From the NCBI RefSeq assembly GCF_024362695.1, contig NC_065406.1, positions 10,788,001 to 10,852,000 on the forward strand: a stretch of DNA of 64,000 nucleotides. Direction: 5' to 3'. Numbering within the stretch: the stretch's first letter is position 1; each line of letters opens with the position of its first letter. The notes under the pieces are model-generated. The model had not been told where the DNA came from and did not search any database. It saw only the letters and a list, made by a program, of their open reading frames with translations. Made by a program: the position numbers and the translations under genes. The DNA comes from Pectinophora gossypiella. Lineage: Eukaryota > Arthropoda > Insecta > Lepidoptera > Gelechiidae. Positions 45,589 to 58,546 of the stretch are shown here, piece by piece.

Positions 45589-48500
45589 TATCTTATGAAT
45601 TACTATTCACTCATCTAAACACCCTGATTTCGTCTTTGATTAATGTATTAACGGACTCACTACAAATCTCAGAAATCACAAGGCGAACGCCTTTATATCC
45701 TTTATAACACAACCAACCACAACTCTACGTTTTTAGAAGATACTTCATTAAGGATATAAAACTTCACGTCATTAAATTGTACGTGTCGTACTTGATCGGT
45801 GTTCTGATAAAATTTTACGATTCCGTTAGATAGAATAGTCTTTGAAATGGCTGCTGCTGTTCTGATTAGTCTTTATTGAATCTCGACCTGTTTTCGTTAC
45901 CTACATCAATACTACCGTTGGATATGATTGTGTATGAGTTATAATGACGAAAGGTATTTGTAAAGGTAGTACCTAGATGACTAAAGGCAAGTGGCCTGAC
46001 TGCTATAGAAATTGCAAAGGTGAACGTTCGATTGCGGAAACAATCGCGTGGAGGCCGCGCGATCTGTGACGAAACATTTTGCCCCATGATGACGCGGCAA
46101 GTGCGGTGCTGCAACACACGCGCTCACTGGCACCAAACTTTTACTTATCCTTCATATTTGCGCTCACGGCCGCGACGCCAAACCGTGTAACTTCTACAAA
46201 TAGATTATATACAAATACAATTGCTAGCCGCACTGCTTTTGTTACTTCCATAACAATAGCAATAGCGTTAAATCGGTCAACAACAAGATTATTTCCGAGT
46301 TATCTTAGATTAGTTAACTGTCGTTCTACATATAAGAAGCAAGGAAATATCAAATTCATATGGCAACAAGATGACTGACAGATTATCTATCTTGGAACTT
46401 ACAGCCACTATGTAATTCAGAATATGATGTTTCCGGAGACGAGGATCAGACATAATCCTTATCTACATTGATATTTATGGCAATATTCAAACACAATATT
46501 TGGGTGTATACGGAACTCGATTTTCTAGTGGGCAGATGAAGGTCGATGTAAATGGGGTTCGAGAGTCGAAGCAAAATCAAGTTCACATCTGTTGTTTTCG
46601 CTAAACGTAACTTGAATACGTTTAATAAATATTGTACAGAAACTAGATAAAACTCAAGTATTTATACGAGTAAGTTACGTAAATGTTAACAGTCATCATG
46701 GTCATCCGTTGATTCTTTTGTTATTTAAATGTAAATAAGGTCATGTTATCTTTCAATAGACATAATACTCGAAAGAGCCTCACGGCACGGTATTTTTTTG
46801 CTATAACGCTAGTTGAAAAGAGACATGCAAATCGAAACGTGTGTCGGAATACAAATTCGGTCACTTTATTACGCCCGTATTCCATATCGGATCATGGAGC
46901 AGGATCCAATCTGATTTTATCAACGTGAATAAATAACTCAATACTGAATGGCTGAATGGAATGGTAAACCCAAGTGGAAAAGCAAAAAGATTTTTATTCA
47001 AATTAATATTATTACGTTTTATACTCCAGAAAAGCTATACGTCTGAGAAGAGATATTATCTTCTGGAGTTATCTTAAACGCAGTGGTCGTATGCGATCCG
47101 TTCAAGACAGTCTTAAATCTGTCTCCTTTTATAACTGTGCCTTGAGGCACAATACAATACAAATAAAGTTTATTGCACCAAAACAAAAAATAGTTACAAT
47201 AAACTTGTTAATTAATACTTATGGCAATTGGCAGCCTTATGGCCCCTACATAAGTTTGCGAGATCCTCTTAATCATTTTTCACGTATACCATTGACTGGC
47301 GACGAGTACCTACGTGATCTACGAGGAGATAGCTATAGTGTCAAGGTGAAAATCGTATTATTTCGCACATCGCGCACGTACAAATACAAATAAGCTTAAC
47401 ACGCTTTATCTGTGTTGAACTGAAGATATCGTGACCAAGAGTTAGGTCTAATGAATATGTTAATGTCCAAAACGCTGTTAGCACTCAACTGTAAAATATA
47501 TCAATGATCTTCAATAACAAGTAGCGATGACGTAACGGTAGCAACCTTCAGTTTAGGTATTACATTCGGTTCAAACTGGTATAGTTACGCTAAGTACAAA
47601 TGGATCTGTAATGTTCGTGTGTACACGGTCTGAAATGGGCGGGATGCGGTTTAATACCGACAAATCCTTTGAAATTGTCACATTAATGTTATCTGCCCGT
47701 CTAGGCTCAACACTGCTTCGACATCATGCCGAAGTACTCGTCAGGGTATTCAAGCACCCAGTGTGTACTAAAAGTAATCTTGTGGTAATAATGACAAGTT
47801 ATGATTTCATCTATACGTATGTTTTAAGTTGGCAACTTGGCACACTTTACTAAAATATAGCTATTATACATAGTAGTAAAATCAATAATACTTAAAAGTG
47901 TTATTGTACTTGGATACATGAGTATACTACAACGATTGAACATTATTTTAAAATATAGGTTTATGGCAATACAAGTTTCTGCTGTGTCGATAAAGCTAGT
48001 TTTATCATTGTTTATATTGGTCTTAGGTTTGCATGTGATATAACACCTAAGATTTGTGCGTAACAGAATACGTCAACCTGACGCAAAACGTGCCTCTTCC
48101 ATGCGAAAATTCAAGGTTCGTTTTAGAAAACACAAACCAGAGCATATTTATAATATACTGTGAACACACCAGAAGTTTCAACTAAATAAGAAAAAATACT
48201 CCATCTCTTATCTAGCAGAGGATTCCCTTGTAAATTAAACAAATATTTTTTTTAAAGTCTCAAGTACAAAAATACCGTACATGGCAACGATAAGAGTAAT
48301 GCTCGCGTAAATCTTGATAGCGTTTGCGACTGATTTATCAAGATGAAACCATAAATTTGTCACGTAGTACATACAATGTGTAATCAGTACACATTTACCA
48401 GCTACCGAAGGATTATTAATTTGTGGAATTTTTTTACATCTTCACTAGTCTCAATCATACCCATAATATCTGTAAAGTCAATGCAAATAAAATTGTTTAA

Positions 48501-49206
48501 ATAAAAGTTAAAATAAATCCATTGCGGGAACAAATAAAAATAATACTGGAAGAAAAATATTCTTAGGAAACTCTAGGAGTTCATTTACATTTAAAAATAT
48601 ATTTATCTAGTTTCAAGTACATAAAAATTGACGAAAATCTAACTAACAAAAACAAAATGTAACTAATAAAATTCTAGCTAACAGCGAGTAGAATCGCAGC
48701 GCGAATATATTAGCGTAGGTTGCACGGAAGACGGAACCTAATGAGATCGCAAATGTTAATCGTCATGTGACTATCAAAATTCTAAATGCCCGAGTCAGCC
48801 ACGTCAGGTTGGAGATATGCAGACATAAAAAACACGGGCAGTGTCGCGAGTATGTAGTGTTGCGACCCTGAGAGCAGCGCACCCAGTTTACTAACATTAA
48901 CAATCGGACTCGGACTAGAGCATTTTGAGTCAAGGAAATCTTGTTTCATGGTGTCGCATTTACTCATTACCATTCTAATCCCATACATATATTGTGTACA
49001 TTATATAGCATTGCATGTTACAGTTAAATAAAACGATGATAATGAATGCCATAATTACTATCAGAGATTGAGCAACAATGTCTGGTACAAAACAAACAAT
49101 GTCGTTATTAGTCACAGGATATTGAATTAAACAAAAAATGATGCGTTGACATCATACAAGGATAATGAACTTGAATAGAGCTAGAAATGACCCTATGTTG
49201 CAATAC
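45589..49206 (-). other. Intron 1 segment next to exon 1
   Basis: AT-rich. Around 47136-47260, CAATACAATACAAATAAAGT then TTATTGCACC looks like a LINE 3' tail. No exon seen. Confidence 0.45.
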
Positions 49207-49766
49207 CTTTGCTTCAGCATGTTATCGGGCACGAATACGTTCCACCAGGAGGGTCGTTTCTGCCGCACGTAGGTGGGGGAGTCGCTCTCCTCGTCAGTGT
49301 CGTTGCCGCCGGATTTCCGGCGCTTCTTGCGCTCGAGCTGCAGTCGCGCGGCCCACGAGCGCCGGCGGCCCTTGTCGCCGGGACCGAACCCATCCACGCC
49401 GACCGCCACGGCCAGGGAGGCTCGCCGCGGCTGCTCCGGCGGCGGGCCATCGAATTCATTTAACTTTCTGTATCTCTCAGCGAATGTGGCGTCTGACGCT
49501 CGCCGACCGTTGGTCCCAGGTCGGGGTGGCGCCTTGTTGAAGACGACGTCAAGATCTGTGAAGGCCTCGTCGTCGTCCGTGTCAGGCGCCACGGGCTCCT
49601 CGCTGTAGCGGCGCGGCGTTTCGTCGACGGCTTCCTGCAGGCTGGCGAGCGGCAGGCTGGGGCGGTGCGTGCGCAGCCCGCGCGGCAGACGCCCCGGCCG
49701 CGCCTGCAGTCGCGCCAGCGCCAGCGGCACTGGCGACTCCGTTAACGTTGGCTCTCCTCCACTCAT
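49207..49766 (-). CDS. Oxr1: OXR1 exon 1: start codon and disordered, charged N-terminus
   Basis: 560 nt, residues 1-187, ending in phase 2 at donor GTATTG. The start is the ATG at 49766-49764 in a good insect context (GACAATGAG); the frame continues upstream only through GTG/TTG codons. The segment begins MSGGEPTLTE and looks disordered: Pro/Arg-rich to residue 50, acidic at 62-73 and 156-163, and a basic cluster RKKRRKSGG at 146-154 that could be a nuclear signal. Five R-R-x-S motifs occur (S55, S91, S117, S137, S152). It ends RPSWWNVFVPDNMLKQ, a hydrophobic stretch that may be a short binding motif. No catalogued domain is recognised; the link to OXR1 comes from splice phase (AG + G of exon 2) and strand. 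Confidence 0.88.
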
Positions 49767-49874
49767 TGTCACAGTTTCACTCACTTGTTGACAGTACACA
49801 ACACTTTATGGCGCCCGCATTACAATCACGGCTCCACCATTTTCGACTATCTTCGTTCGAAATCTCCGAGAACA
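49767..49874 (-). promoter_or_regulatory. Oxr1: 5' UTR of the long OXR1 isoform (limits uncertain)
   Basis: Sequence directly upstream of the exon 1 ATG. It is moderately GC-rich (GCGGGCGCC near 49815). A plausible acceptor, GTATTTTTAG, ends at 49875 on the minus strand, so the UTR may be spliced to an exon further right; otherwise transcription may start here. No TATA box seen. Confidence 0.4.
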
Positions 49875-52800
49875 CTAAAAATACCGTTTAGAGTATTTAT
49901 TGTTCTGTAGGTTTCGTTTATTGTTTCGCCTGCTGATAATATTTAAAACATATACATTTTAAAACGATCCCAATAAAAATGTCTGGCAAAACCCGAGCAC
50001 TTTAATATAGAAGTAGAAAACATGTTTTCAGACACGGATAAGATCTGTACAAGCAAATACATTGAGCTCAGAATTAAAAATCCTGCGACGGCGTAATAAA
50101 GAAATTAAAGTAAACAACAGGGAAAGCGCAAAGCTTTTGTTTAAAATAAGAAAATTGGGTATTGTTTCAGGGAATTAAAATATGAGAATGACGTCAGGAA
50201 ATTTTTAAGGAGCAGAAAAATATGTCGGTTGACGGTGATGTATTTTGAGCTGTAAAGCAACTCATGACATTCACCTTCATCAAATCATATGGCAATCAAT
50301 TGGTACATCAGTCTACTGCCAAAAGTTAGCGGCGGAGCGTGCCGCGGCTTTGTTCGCAATGACCGGCAAATTGCCTCATTTCGTCCACAATGCGCTAACT
50401 AATTCAATGGTAATCGTTCTTAATAAAGGCAAAAAACCATAACGGCTGATTAATAGTCATGTCGATCGTAACGCATGCTTGTCAATTTTGAGTGAGATTT
50501 ATATACTGGAGTTAATTGCCCGGTTGGTGTAATGAAGCTAAAATAGCACATGACTTAGTGCATCGTTACACAGAAAATATGTAAATACTTGTATTTCTTG
50601 TTAGAAAGAGCAAGAGTCTATTTTAAGCTCGTTAATGGGTTGTAAGAAATGGTAGTAACAAGTGTCGGCGCTAGGCCATACAAGTAAACAGGTGGTGCAG
50701 CTTTCGTAACTGCATGGTCGTCAGCCGCGAGTCGGAGCGGCCGCGCGGGGAAAGTTGCTACCGTCTTGCATAAATACCAGACTCGTACCACTAGGGTCGC
50801 CTCTGTTATCGTTTGATGACATTTTGATGACACCTTTGACCTTTGCAGCGCCGGCTATTTTTTATTTGGCCAATGTCCAGAAAACAGCCAAGTAATATTT
50901 AATGTATCGTCCACTCTACAAAATATGATCTCGCTGAAACCGGTTCAACAAATCGTGGATATTATGGGATTGCCTCCCGATGACGTATGCATTCCCAGTG
51001 GTTATCTACGCTTGTTTGATATTGTGCTCACTTGAAATAGACAGAAAAATACAAGTAGCAATGCCGTCGCACATTCGTTACCAAGGTCGCGGAGCAATTG
51101 AGTTTATTAATTGACACTCATTGAGCTTACTGTTTTCATTAATATAAATAGCAACAGATCAACATGTTTGAAGCCAATGAACCAGCAACTGATTATTGCA
51201 AAACTATCCGAATTATAGACGTGCCAAACGGTATGCTAAAGTAGTCGACTGTCTTTGCTAAATTATAATTAAAAGTCCTTGTAAAATAGATATCTTCAAA
51301 GAAAAGCTAACGTAAATAAAATGGCGTTTGGCAAATTTGAAGTAGGTCAAGTAAACGTTAAAATGTTTATAAAGTTGACGTGTGCGTAGTAAATGTGAGC
51401 AAAAAAGGGAGTTTTAACCTAAATCGTAATTAAGCGTATGAACATCGAGCTAAGGTAACCTACATACGTCAATCAGCGCGAGAAACGGCCTCCCAATGTC
51501 GTCGAGGAGATTAACCTCTCAAGAGAGGGCTTGCTTCGCGACCCTCTCCAAGTCTACATCACGATCTCTAATGAATACCACATCGGCTGCACATAAGTTA
51601 TAAAGAACAAGCGCGACGCTGTCTTAACGAACTTGCACCGGCCACGATACGTATGAATTTATTAGTTACTTAGTCAGATTTATCGGCTGTAATCTATTGT
51701 AGCCCTCCCACTTGTCCGGGAGCAGTAAACAACACATTGCCACTTGCTGAACGAACTTAGCATTGTTTACAAGTACCACTCACGAAGAGAGTTAACGTTC
51801 ACATTCAGTAAACTCAGTCGTCGTTGCTTCGCTAACGGAACGTCGTAATTCTGGAAGCTTTTGAAGTTTCACGACGTTTACATTTCGTTTGAAGTGCGCA
51901 AGGATCTTTATTTCTGTGATTAACGTTATCTCAATTCGCCAAACAATGGACTCTTGCAGTTTTTCTGTCAGCGCGAACATAATGGTAGTAGCTTAACTTT
52001 ATAAATACAAGTTTAAATTTGCCTATTCACGAAGCAGGGGATTTTCATTGTGACATTTGATGATATTACGAATTAATATGCTGTAGTATTGCAGTCAGAT
52101 AAAATATTTATTAAAAGGACTCATGGTTAAAGAATGCTATTAGGTACTGAGTGGATAGGATATCATGCCTATACGTATATGGTAGATGAAGCGCGAACGA
52201 ACAATGAGCTGTTCACTCCTACGACAGGGTGTGTGACTGATAGAAAACCTTGGAGCCAACATAGTTAGTTATAGCTGTGTTCATAATGGGAAACATTCAG
52301 CTTCTAAATCATTATGCGGTTTATGGTAATAGCATGGATGGTGATAAAGCACGCACAATCGCTCGTTAATGTTCTGGCACCTTTGGCTATGCTCGTTCTT
52401 CAGCAGTTATCGCACGTAGCAAAAATATTTCATACAAATGTCAATATTCATATGGACGCTAATTGCAACTTTGTTTAATTTTGGGGACAAAACTGGGCTG
52501 GAACACTTCATGGCCAATTAAAAAAATCCGGAAATAATAATTATACAGGTCATTTATTGTGCACAATGTTCGCTTGTATTTAAAAGATAATTGATAATAT
52601 CCTAAACATGAACGAAACATTGAATCAAGGCTACGACAAGGACGTTGAGAAGCTCTACACTTAGATCGTCAGGTCAAAAGCCATGTCATGTAAGATTGGC
52701 TGATGGCTTTAAACATAAGGATGATCTAATATGCTTCGAATAAAAAAACAGAGTAATGAGACTTCAGGGAGAATTAAACAAAATAAAAAAACACTATCAA

Positions 52801-55800
52801 GATGCAACATGCAGAGCGTGTAGGTAGTAAGTACAATCATAAAGTTTAAATTATTCGAGTAAACACTGGGGTCAATGTACGGCCTCTCGCGAGGTACGAG
52901 TTACTTTGCTAGCGGCAAGTCCAAGGGAAACATTTTCATAAAATGTACAAAATCACAGCAGCTAAACTACAGACTCCATAAAAATAACTGGACAAAACAG
53001 TTTTTTTTTTCTTCAAATACAAAAGAAGTATAGAAATACATAAAATCCAATCGACATTAATAAGTTTTTGAAAAACACAAATGATATGATTATAAAATAA
53101 GAGCTGCAAGTAATAAAGGAAGTGAAGACAGATTTACTGTTTACATCAAAGATTTTGTTTAAAGAGTTGGCAAAATAAACTTAAATGATAATGATGCGAT
53201 AAATTTAAGCGATAAAACGCAGAAATAATTTCCAAAAGAAAATATGTATATGTAGGATGTACTAATAATATACGGCAAATGCAATTTTAATCTGAGCGAA
53301 AATTAATATTTAAATCCACTGCTTTTTGATATGATAAGACACGTAAATGCATGAAATCTGAACCCTTGCAACAACAACGATAATTTAGTTTCAATAATAT
53401 ATTTAAAGAGCCATAAATCCTTAAGATAAGTAAATCTATTTGTAAACGCCGGCTTTATAAAGACATTTACTAACTAAAAGACCAAGCTCAACATCTGGAT
53501 AGATAAAGCAATATAAATCTACAAATGAATGAAGCAAGCTTTCGTCTATTTCGACATAGTCAAACGAATATTGGCTGCGACGCAAAAACTTTTACAGAAA
53601 AGCTTATTTCCACAGAGATTTGTCTCATGATGAGTGGGTACAGATAACCAACTTTGCAAATGCAACTGGCAATGGGCAGTAGGCATACCACGTGACTTTG
53701 CAGATAATTTTGCACTATTGTATTGAGGAATACATTAACGAAAGAGAAACGAGATACAATAACATCAACTAACAATGACTGTCCACAACATACAAACAAG
53801 GCAAAGGTAATGAGATGCTGGTCGACGCACACGGCATACAGATTAATTGTTAGCAAATACACTTATACAGGACAAAGAAGATCGCCCTCATTAATTCAAT
53901 TGAATTCAGATTCTATAATCGGCCGGTTCTCTACAGTCAACCATTCCCAACCATTCTAGGAGTGGAAAATAGAGTTTAAAAGAGACGATGACTTATATCT
54001 CGCATGGGAATTTGCAACGTATTATTATAAGCTAGAATACAAAGAACACAGACACAAATCCAGTACGAAATTCACGTGGCTATCACATAATAATAACCTT
54101 AAAAAACTGAACTGCACTGAATTCTATAGTAGACCATTATGTAGAGCAGACTTACATTAACAAAGAGGAGACAAAGGAATGTATGGCGATGTTTTGGGAG
54201 CAACAGGGCACTGAGTCGTCGACAGCAATAACACGATCGGGGCCAGCGTGACAGCAACTATTGATCTAAAGTATTTAAACAACAAACAAAGACAATGTAT
54301 TATTCAACTGAACTGTAAACGAATGGGCTTGTTATAGTTGCTGTGAAGTGCCAAACGTGCGTAGAGCCACGGATGTAAAACATCACATACATAGTTTTAA
54401 TTTGACAATGTATACTATATGGCTTTTTGTTACAAAATAATACGTAAGTAGCTTTTGTTCAGTCTGAATAACACTATGATCTTCAAGGATCGAGACTATT
54501 CCTGTAAAACTGCAATAACAATAACAGTTGCTTTGTTATCAAAAGCGGGCTGGAATACATTTGCATGTGTAGGAGGAAAATGTGATTATTTTGCAGGGTG
54601 TTTCACGGCACGAATCAGCTTCAATTACTCCCAATGAAGAATAATTGCTTCACGTCGCATTATTCAACTACGAATAGTCTTGAGAGGCGGAAATTTATAG
54701 CAGTTTAATGTGAAGTAGGTATCCACATTATCGGACTTTAGGGGCTGTAATGTAGTGCTAGTGCAGTTGCACACGACAGGAATTGGAAATTATATGACAC
54801 TAGACAAGAGCCACTGTTGCAACTGAAAGCCTTTCAAGCGTACGACAATACATTATACTGACTGTTACGATGATAAAAATGCCAAAATAATAATAAATAA
54901 TACAGAAATAGTTTTGTGTATAAGCATACATACACTCGACATAGCAGTTGCAAACACATATATACACGTACGTAGTTATAGTTAGAATCAACTACATTCT
55001 TATTCCGAAGGCATGCAGGCAACATAAGTGATGTGATTGACAACCGATTTACATCATGCACCAAGCTAAATTAAGAACCGGTTGATACGTATTCAATATT
55101 ATTATTTATCTTCCTCTTGACAGAACGGATGTGGCCTATCATCTATGCAATAATCCGGTGCGTTTAGCGTCATCGCATCAGAAATGAATCCGCAACCCGT
55201 GGAACATTCCGCGATAATATCCCAAATTTGCTACAAATAATGCTTCATTAATCAGTGCCGCTCGCAGCCGGCCGCGATGACCCGATTCCGACTCGCGACA
55301 AAACAAAAATATTGCGTCTCCTTAATTGATGCCTCAACGGGATCGAACTCTTCGCTTCATTTGCGAAAATATTAATCATGCAGTTTTTTATGACAGCGAC
55401 TTTCAAGAAATCTCTTTGAGATCTTGTTTCAATTAAAACTCGTTTTCATAAATTAATCGTTCAAGTCCGAATTGTTGCGTAAACAAGGACATCAGGAAAG
55501 CACAGCAAATAAGTAAATATTGAGTATTGAGAAAACAATGAGGACACGTGCTAAGCTGAGAATAATTTTAGAATTCAATTTATTGTATGAAAAGAAAATA
55601 TTGAAACATTGCATGGATGAAATAGTTGGCGGATGAATTTATAATCTAGATCGGATTCCCACGATATTGATACAAGTAAAGGCCGACTGGAGTTGGGAAT
55701 GCAATAATGCACATATTTTTATTCAAGGCTGTCGAGACGCTTTTACTTCAAGCTTAAGACTACAGATGTGTGTAGCGACTAATACTTGAGCATTGACTAT

Positions 55801-56408
55801 CGCAGTTGAAAATGAAGACGAAACTATTAAGAAATTTAATGTATATTCTGCTGCCAAATTCAAGATCGATGAGTACGTTAGGAAAATTTTAAGACGCTTA
55901 ATGGTTTGTTGTTAAGGTTTTGCAAAATTAGCTGATAGAGTACTAGATCTAGATTTAAAATGGAATGAATATGAATGAGTTGTCGTTAACGAACGAAGCA
56001 ATGTCTAGCCACATTGGTCTGACCCCGTTCCGTGCGAGCCCAGGGCGGGTCGCGGCGCGGACGCGGTCACATGGCGGGCGCGGGCTGCGGTGCATAACGG
56101 CGGTCAAGTTACGCCCATATTGCTAGAAAAATGTGCCTCGTGTCCGATTTCAAAGTAATATAAAGCGCACCGGGACTTGCATAACTAACCAATGCTCGCA
56201 AATCGACACCGCGATTTCAATGACATTCAACTAGCTCTGCTATCAAACAATCTGCCTGTACAAATTATGTATACCTACCAACGTTAAGATAGTATTTGAA
56301 GCCGTTGAATCACATCACGTGCTTATTATCAAAATAATTTACATAAACCGTCTACTTAATTACATTAGATACATACCTACATACTGCAACGATATTATGC
56401 GAGTACGT
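49875..56408. other. Upstream region or 5' intron, no coding signal
   Basis: AT-rich. A GC-rich pocket at 50730-50765 and one at 56030-56100 (GCGGGTCGCGGCGCGGACGC) could be regulatory or 5' UTR exons. No protein recognised. Confidence 0.4.
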
Positions 56409-56430
56409 CGTATATATATATATATATAAT
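56409..56430. repeat. (TA)n microsatellite
   Basis: TATATATATATATATATATA; simple repeat. Confidence 0.95.
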
Positions 56431-56595
56431 AGGTACAATATTAATATGTGAGTTTTGATTATACATACATCGTTTTTCGTATAAAAATTCTTATGTTTCT
56501 TCTTCCTATGAATGTTTCGAACGATACTTTCCGCTTGTATGTATACAAGCCCTCTCGGGATTCAACTACGCCATATTAATAATGTTTGTAACAAT

Positions 56596-56800
56596 GTTTT
56601 GTGACAAATTCAAATTCAAAAATATCTTTATTCAGTAGGTAACATAGTTACACTTTGAATCGTCAATTTTTACATAACGAACGTCTCATCCGCCTAAAAC
56701 TACTGCAGCTTCTCACAACCTGTATAGCCGGGGAAAAGAAGCTGCAAGAAAAACCACGGCACAGGGCCCTAGACGTTCTTTAAAAAAAATAAAAATAAAC
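56596..56800. repeat. Interspersed repeat, LINE 3' end type
   Basis: CAAATTCAAATTCAAAAATA, CAGTAGGTAACATAGTTACA, CTCATCCGCCTAAAACTACT, CTGTATAGCCGGGGAAAAGA. The AT-rich direct-repeat start and the order of blocks are those of a common lepidopteran retroelement tail. Confidence 0.7.
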
Positions 56801-57623
56801 ATAAAATATTGATATACAATTGAGTAATTTAGCTGCCTAATATCAGTTCTCAGACAGTTAATCCCATGCATTCATATCTTCTAAATAATCACTAACTTTA
56901 AAATAACCTTTTTTGTAAAGTTTTTGTTTAACAATACGCAATATTTAACAATAAGTTTTTGTTTAATAATAATATAAGACAATAAATGTATAAGTACATA
57001 ATAAATAAATAAATGTATTACAAACCGAATTGTATATAATTATCATTGGCAAGTTGCCGACTCATATAAATTATATGTATTAACTTTAATTATCTAAATA
57101 AACGAATCACTTTAAATTTAGACATACGTATTAAAAATAATTATAGGTATGATTCTTCTTTTTATGTATTACCCAAATTATACATAATTGACACAATCAC
57201 TTCTTTATGTGAGAAACACACTTCTGTCTTTGTGGTTACTTCTGTAAGCGATAAGATTATGCAGTTGTGACACAGTATCACAAATCAAAATTGAATCAAA
57301 CTTAATAATCTCAAATCTTATCTGCAGTTTTTGATAGCTCGATTAGTGTGCAAAATATTCCTTTACTGATGTAAACATGTAAATTAATCATTTTTGTAAA
57401 TTCTAGATTTATCGTACACCTAACCATGGCCTAACTTTAACCTGGAAAAATGTTACCTACTTTAATATAAAATTAATAACTTATTTAGTGTGATAGTCAC
57501 GCTATTTATATACAACAATCAAAGTGATTTCAGAAAGAATGAATATATTTCAATCTTATATCGTAATATAATGTTACTGTCGAATAGAATATCTTAGCAA
57601 GGAATGTAGAGTGTATTTGGGAA

Positions 57624-57722
57624 ATGGCATCTAAGGTCACGGTCGCCGGCGGTGCAGCGGTGGCGGAACTAGAGCAGCCGACTGCAACCACACTATCATT
57701 TCCATTTAACCGCGTATAAAAG
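57624..57722 (+). other. GC-rich 31-codon ORF ending in a TATA-box-like sequence
   Basis: ATG at 57624 opens MASKVTVAGGAAVAELEQPT then ATTLSFPFNRV, stop at 57717-57719. Immediately after, GCGTATAAAAG (57712-57722) is a good TATA box for plus-strand transcription. Composition differs sharply from the AT-rich flanks. Whether it is translated, or a promoter, cannot be told from this window. Confidence 0.2.
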
Positions 57723-58362
57723 TAGAAAAGCGCTTTACTCTATTTTCATGGCAAACTTTTATCGTACAACAATTGTGGAAATTTAAGGGACTTTTTATTG
57801 TGTTATAAAAGCAAATATTGTACAGAAACTTTACACTTTAAAGTAGTATTGCATGTATAGCAAGTCGGCGAGTGTAACGAGAGTAACATGAAGTTGTTCG
57901 CAAGTTGGTCGTTGTTGCCCAACAGACGGTCGACATATCGACAGCGCTCAACTTCCCGCAACTTCCTATAGTTCATTTCGATAGTTTTGATAACTTCTCG
58001 CCGTAGACTTCTACGAACTTCGTAGACGCTCGTAGCTACTCAAAATTATGAATTTATAACAAAAACTTGTTAAAACAAACTAGGTTACTTGGAGTTTTGA
58101 AGTTGAAATTGTAAGCCAGATTCGAGAGGGTATCTGATAAAAAATACAGACTGCATAATCAAAACAAACAGGTTTTCGGATAAAAAATATTTTTGATAAA
58201 AAAGAACCTTGATTGTAAAGTTTGGTAACGAGTATAATTGGAAATGTGTTACGCTTTTAGGACAGTGCACTAATAAAATAAAAGTATAAATATTTTCGGG
58301 TAATGCCACACAAAACATTTGGGATCGGTTTAAAACTGCGGCACGTTCAACGGTGTTCTTAC

Positions 58363-58546
58363 GGGCAGCGGCCAAGCACCGACCTCCTTTCCCCGCTGCA
58401 CTGGCGCAACGAACAAACAGAATAACTAGACGAAGACGTTGGCGCACGAAATCGTAGCGGAACCTGCGCGCGCGACTTTCACTGCGGGTCTAGCGCGTGC
58501 GCGAGATCGCGGCGTGTGTAGCGCTCGGCACTGAGAATGCTACTGA
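58363..58546 (-). promoter_or_regulatory. Candidate upstream promoter and 5' non-coding exon
   Basis: GC/CpG-rich pocket. On the minus strand two TCAGT initiators (58546-58542 and 58534-58530) precede about 170 bp ending at a strong donor, CCC|GTAAGA (donor GT at 58362-58361). The exon would be non-coding and could splice to the acceptor ending at 49875 above the exon 1 ATG. All of this is inferred; no transcript evidence. Confidence 0.35.

Larger units (their letters stand above)
5891..49766 (-). other. Oxr1: OXR1/mustard gene span, 5' part (21 chained coding exons)
   Basis: Span of the coding part of an OXR1-family gene; exons are listed separately. Recognition rests on a canonical LysM domain, a GRAM-like block containing VVSGVLLVTPNAVMFDP, and the pre-TLDc block reading MVSVDDMPDLFASFD followed by LYLRLRMGK and MSYGRKRMKPEYWFGVPRNR. 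Every internal boundary has GT/AG and the phases agree through all 21 exons (3060 nt, no stop). In the family, TLDc-domain OXR1 proteins protect against oxidative stress; the TLDc domain binds the V-ATPase, and neuronal and lysosomal/retromer roles are reported in flies and mammals. TLDc itself is missing here and must lie left of the window. The long form starts at 49766; a shorter form without LysM may start at 24710. Symbol in Drosophila: mtd. Confidence 0.95.

Noticed and set aside
49187..49608. Plus-strand ORFs over exon 1
   Set aside because: Shadows caused by high GC content; the minus frame has the ATG context, donor and phase fit.
58085..58447. 120-aa minus-strand ORF
   Set aside because: GC-rich start followed by AT-rich hydrophobic text; a splice donor interrupts it, and it fits a non-coding first exon better.
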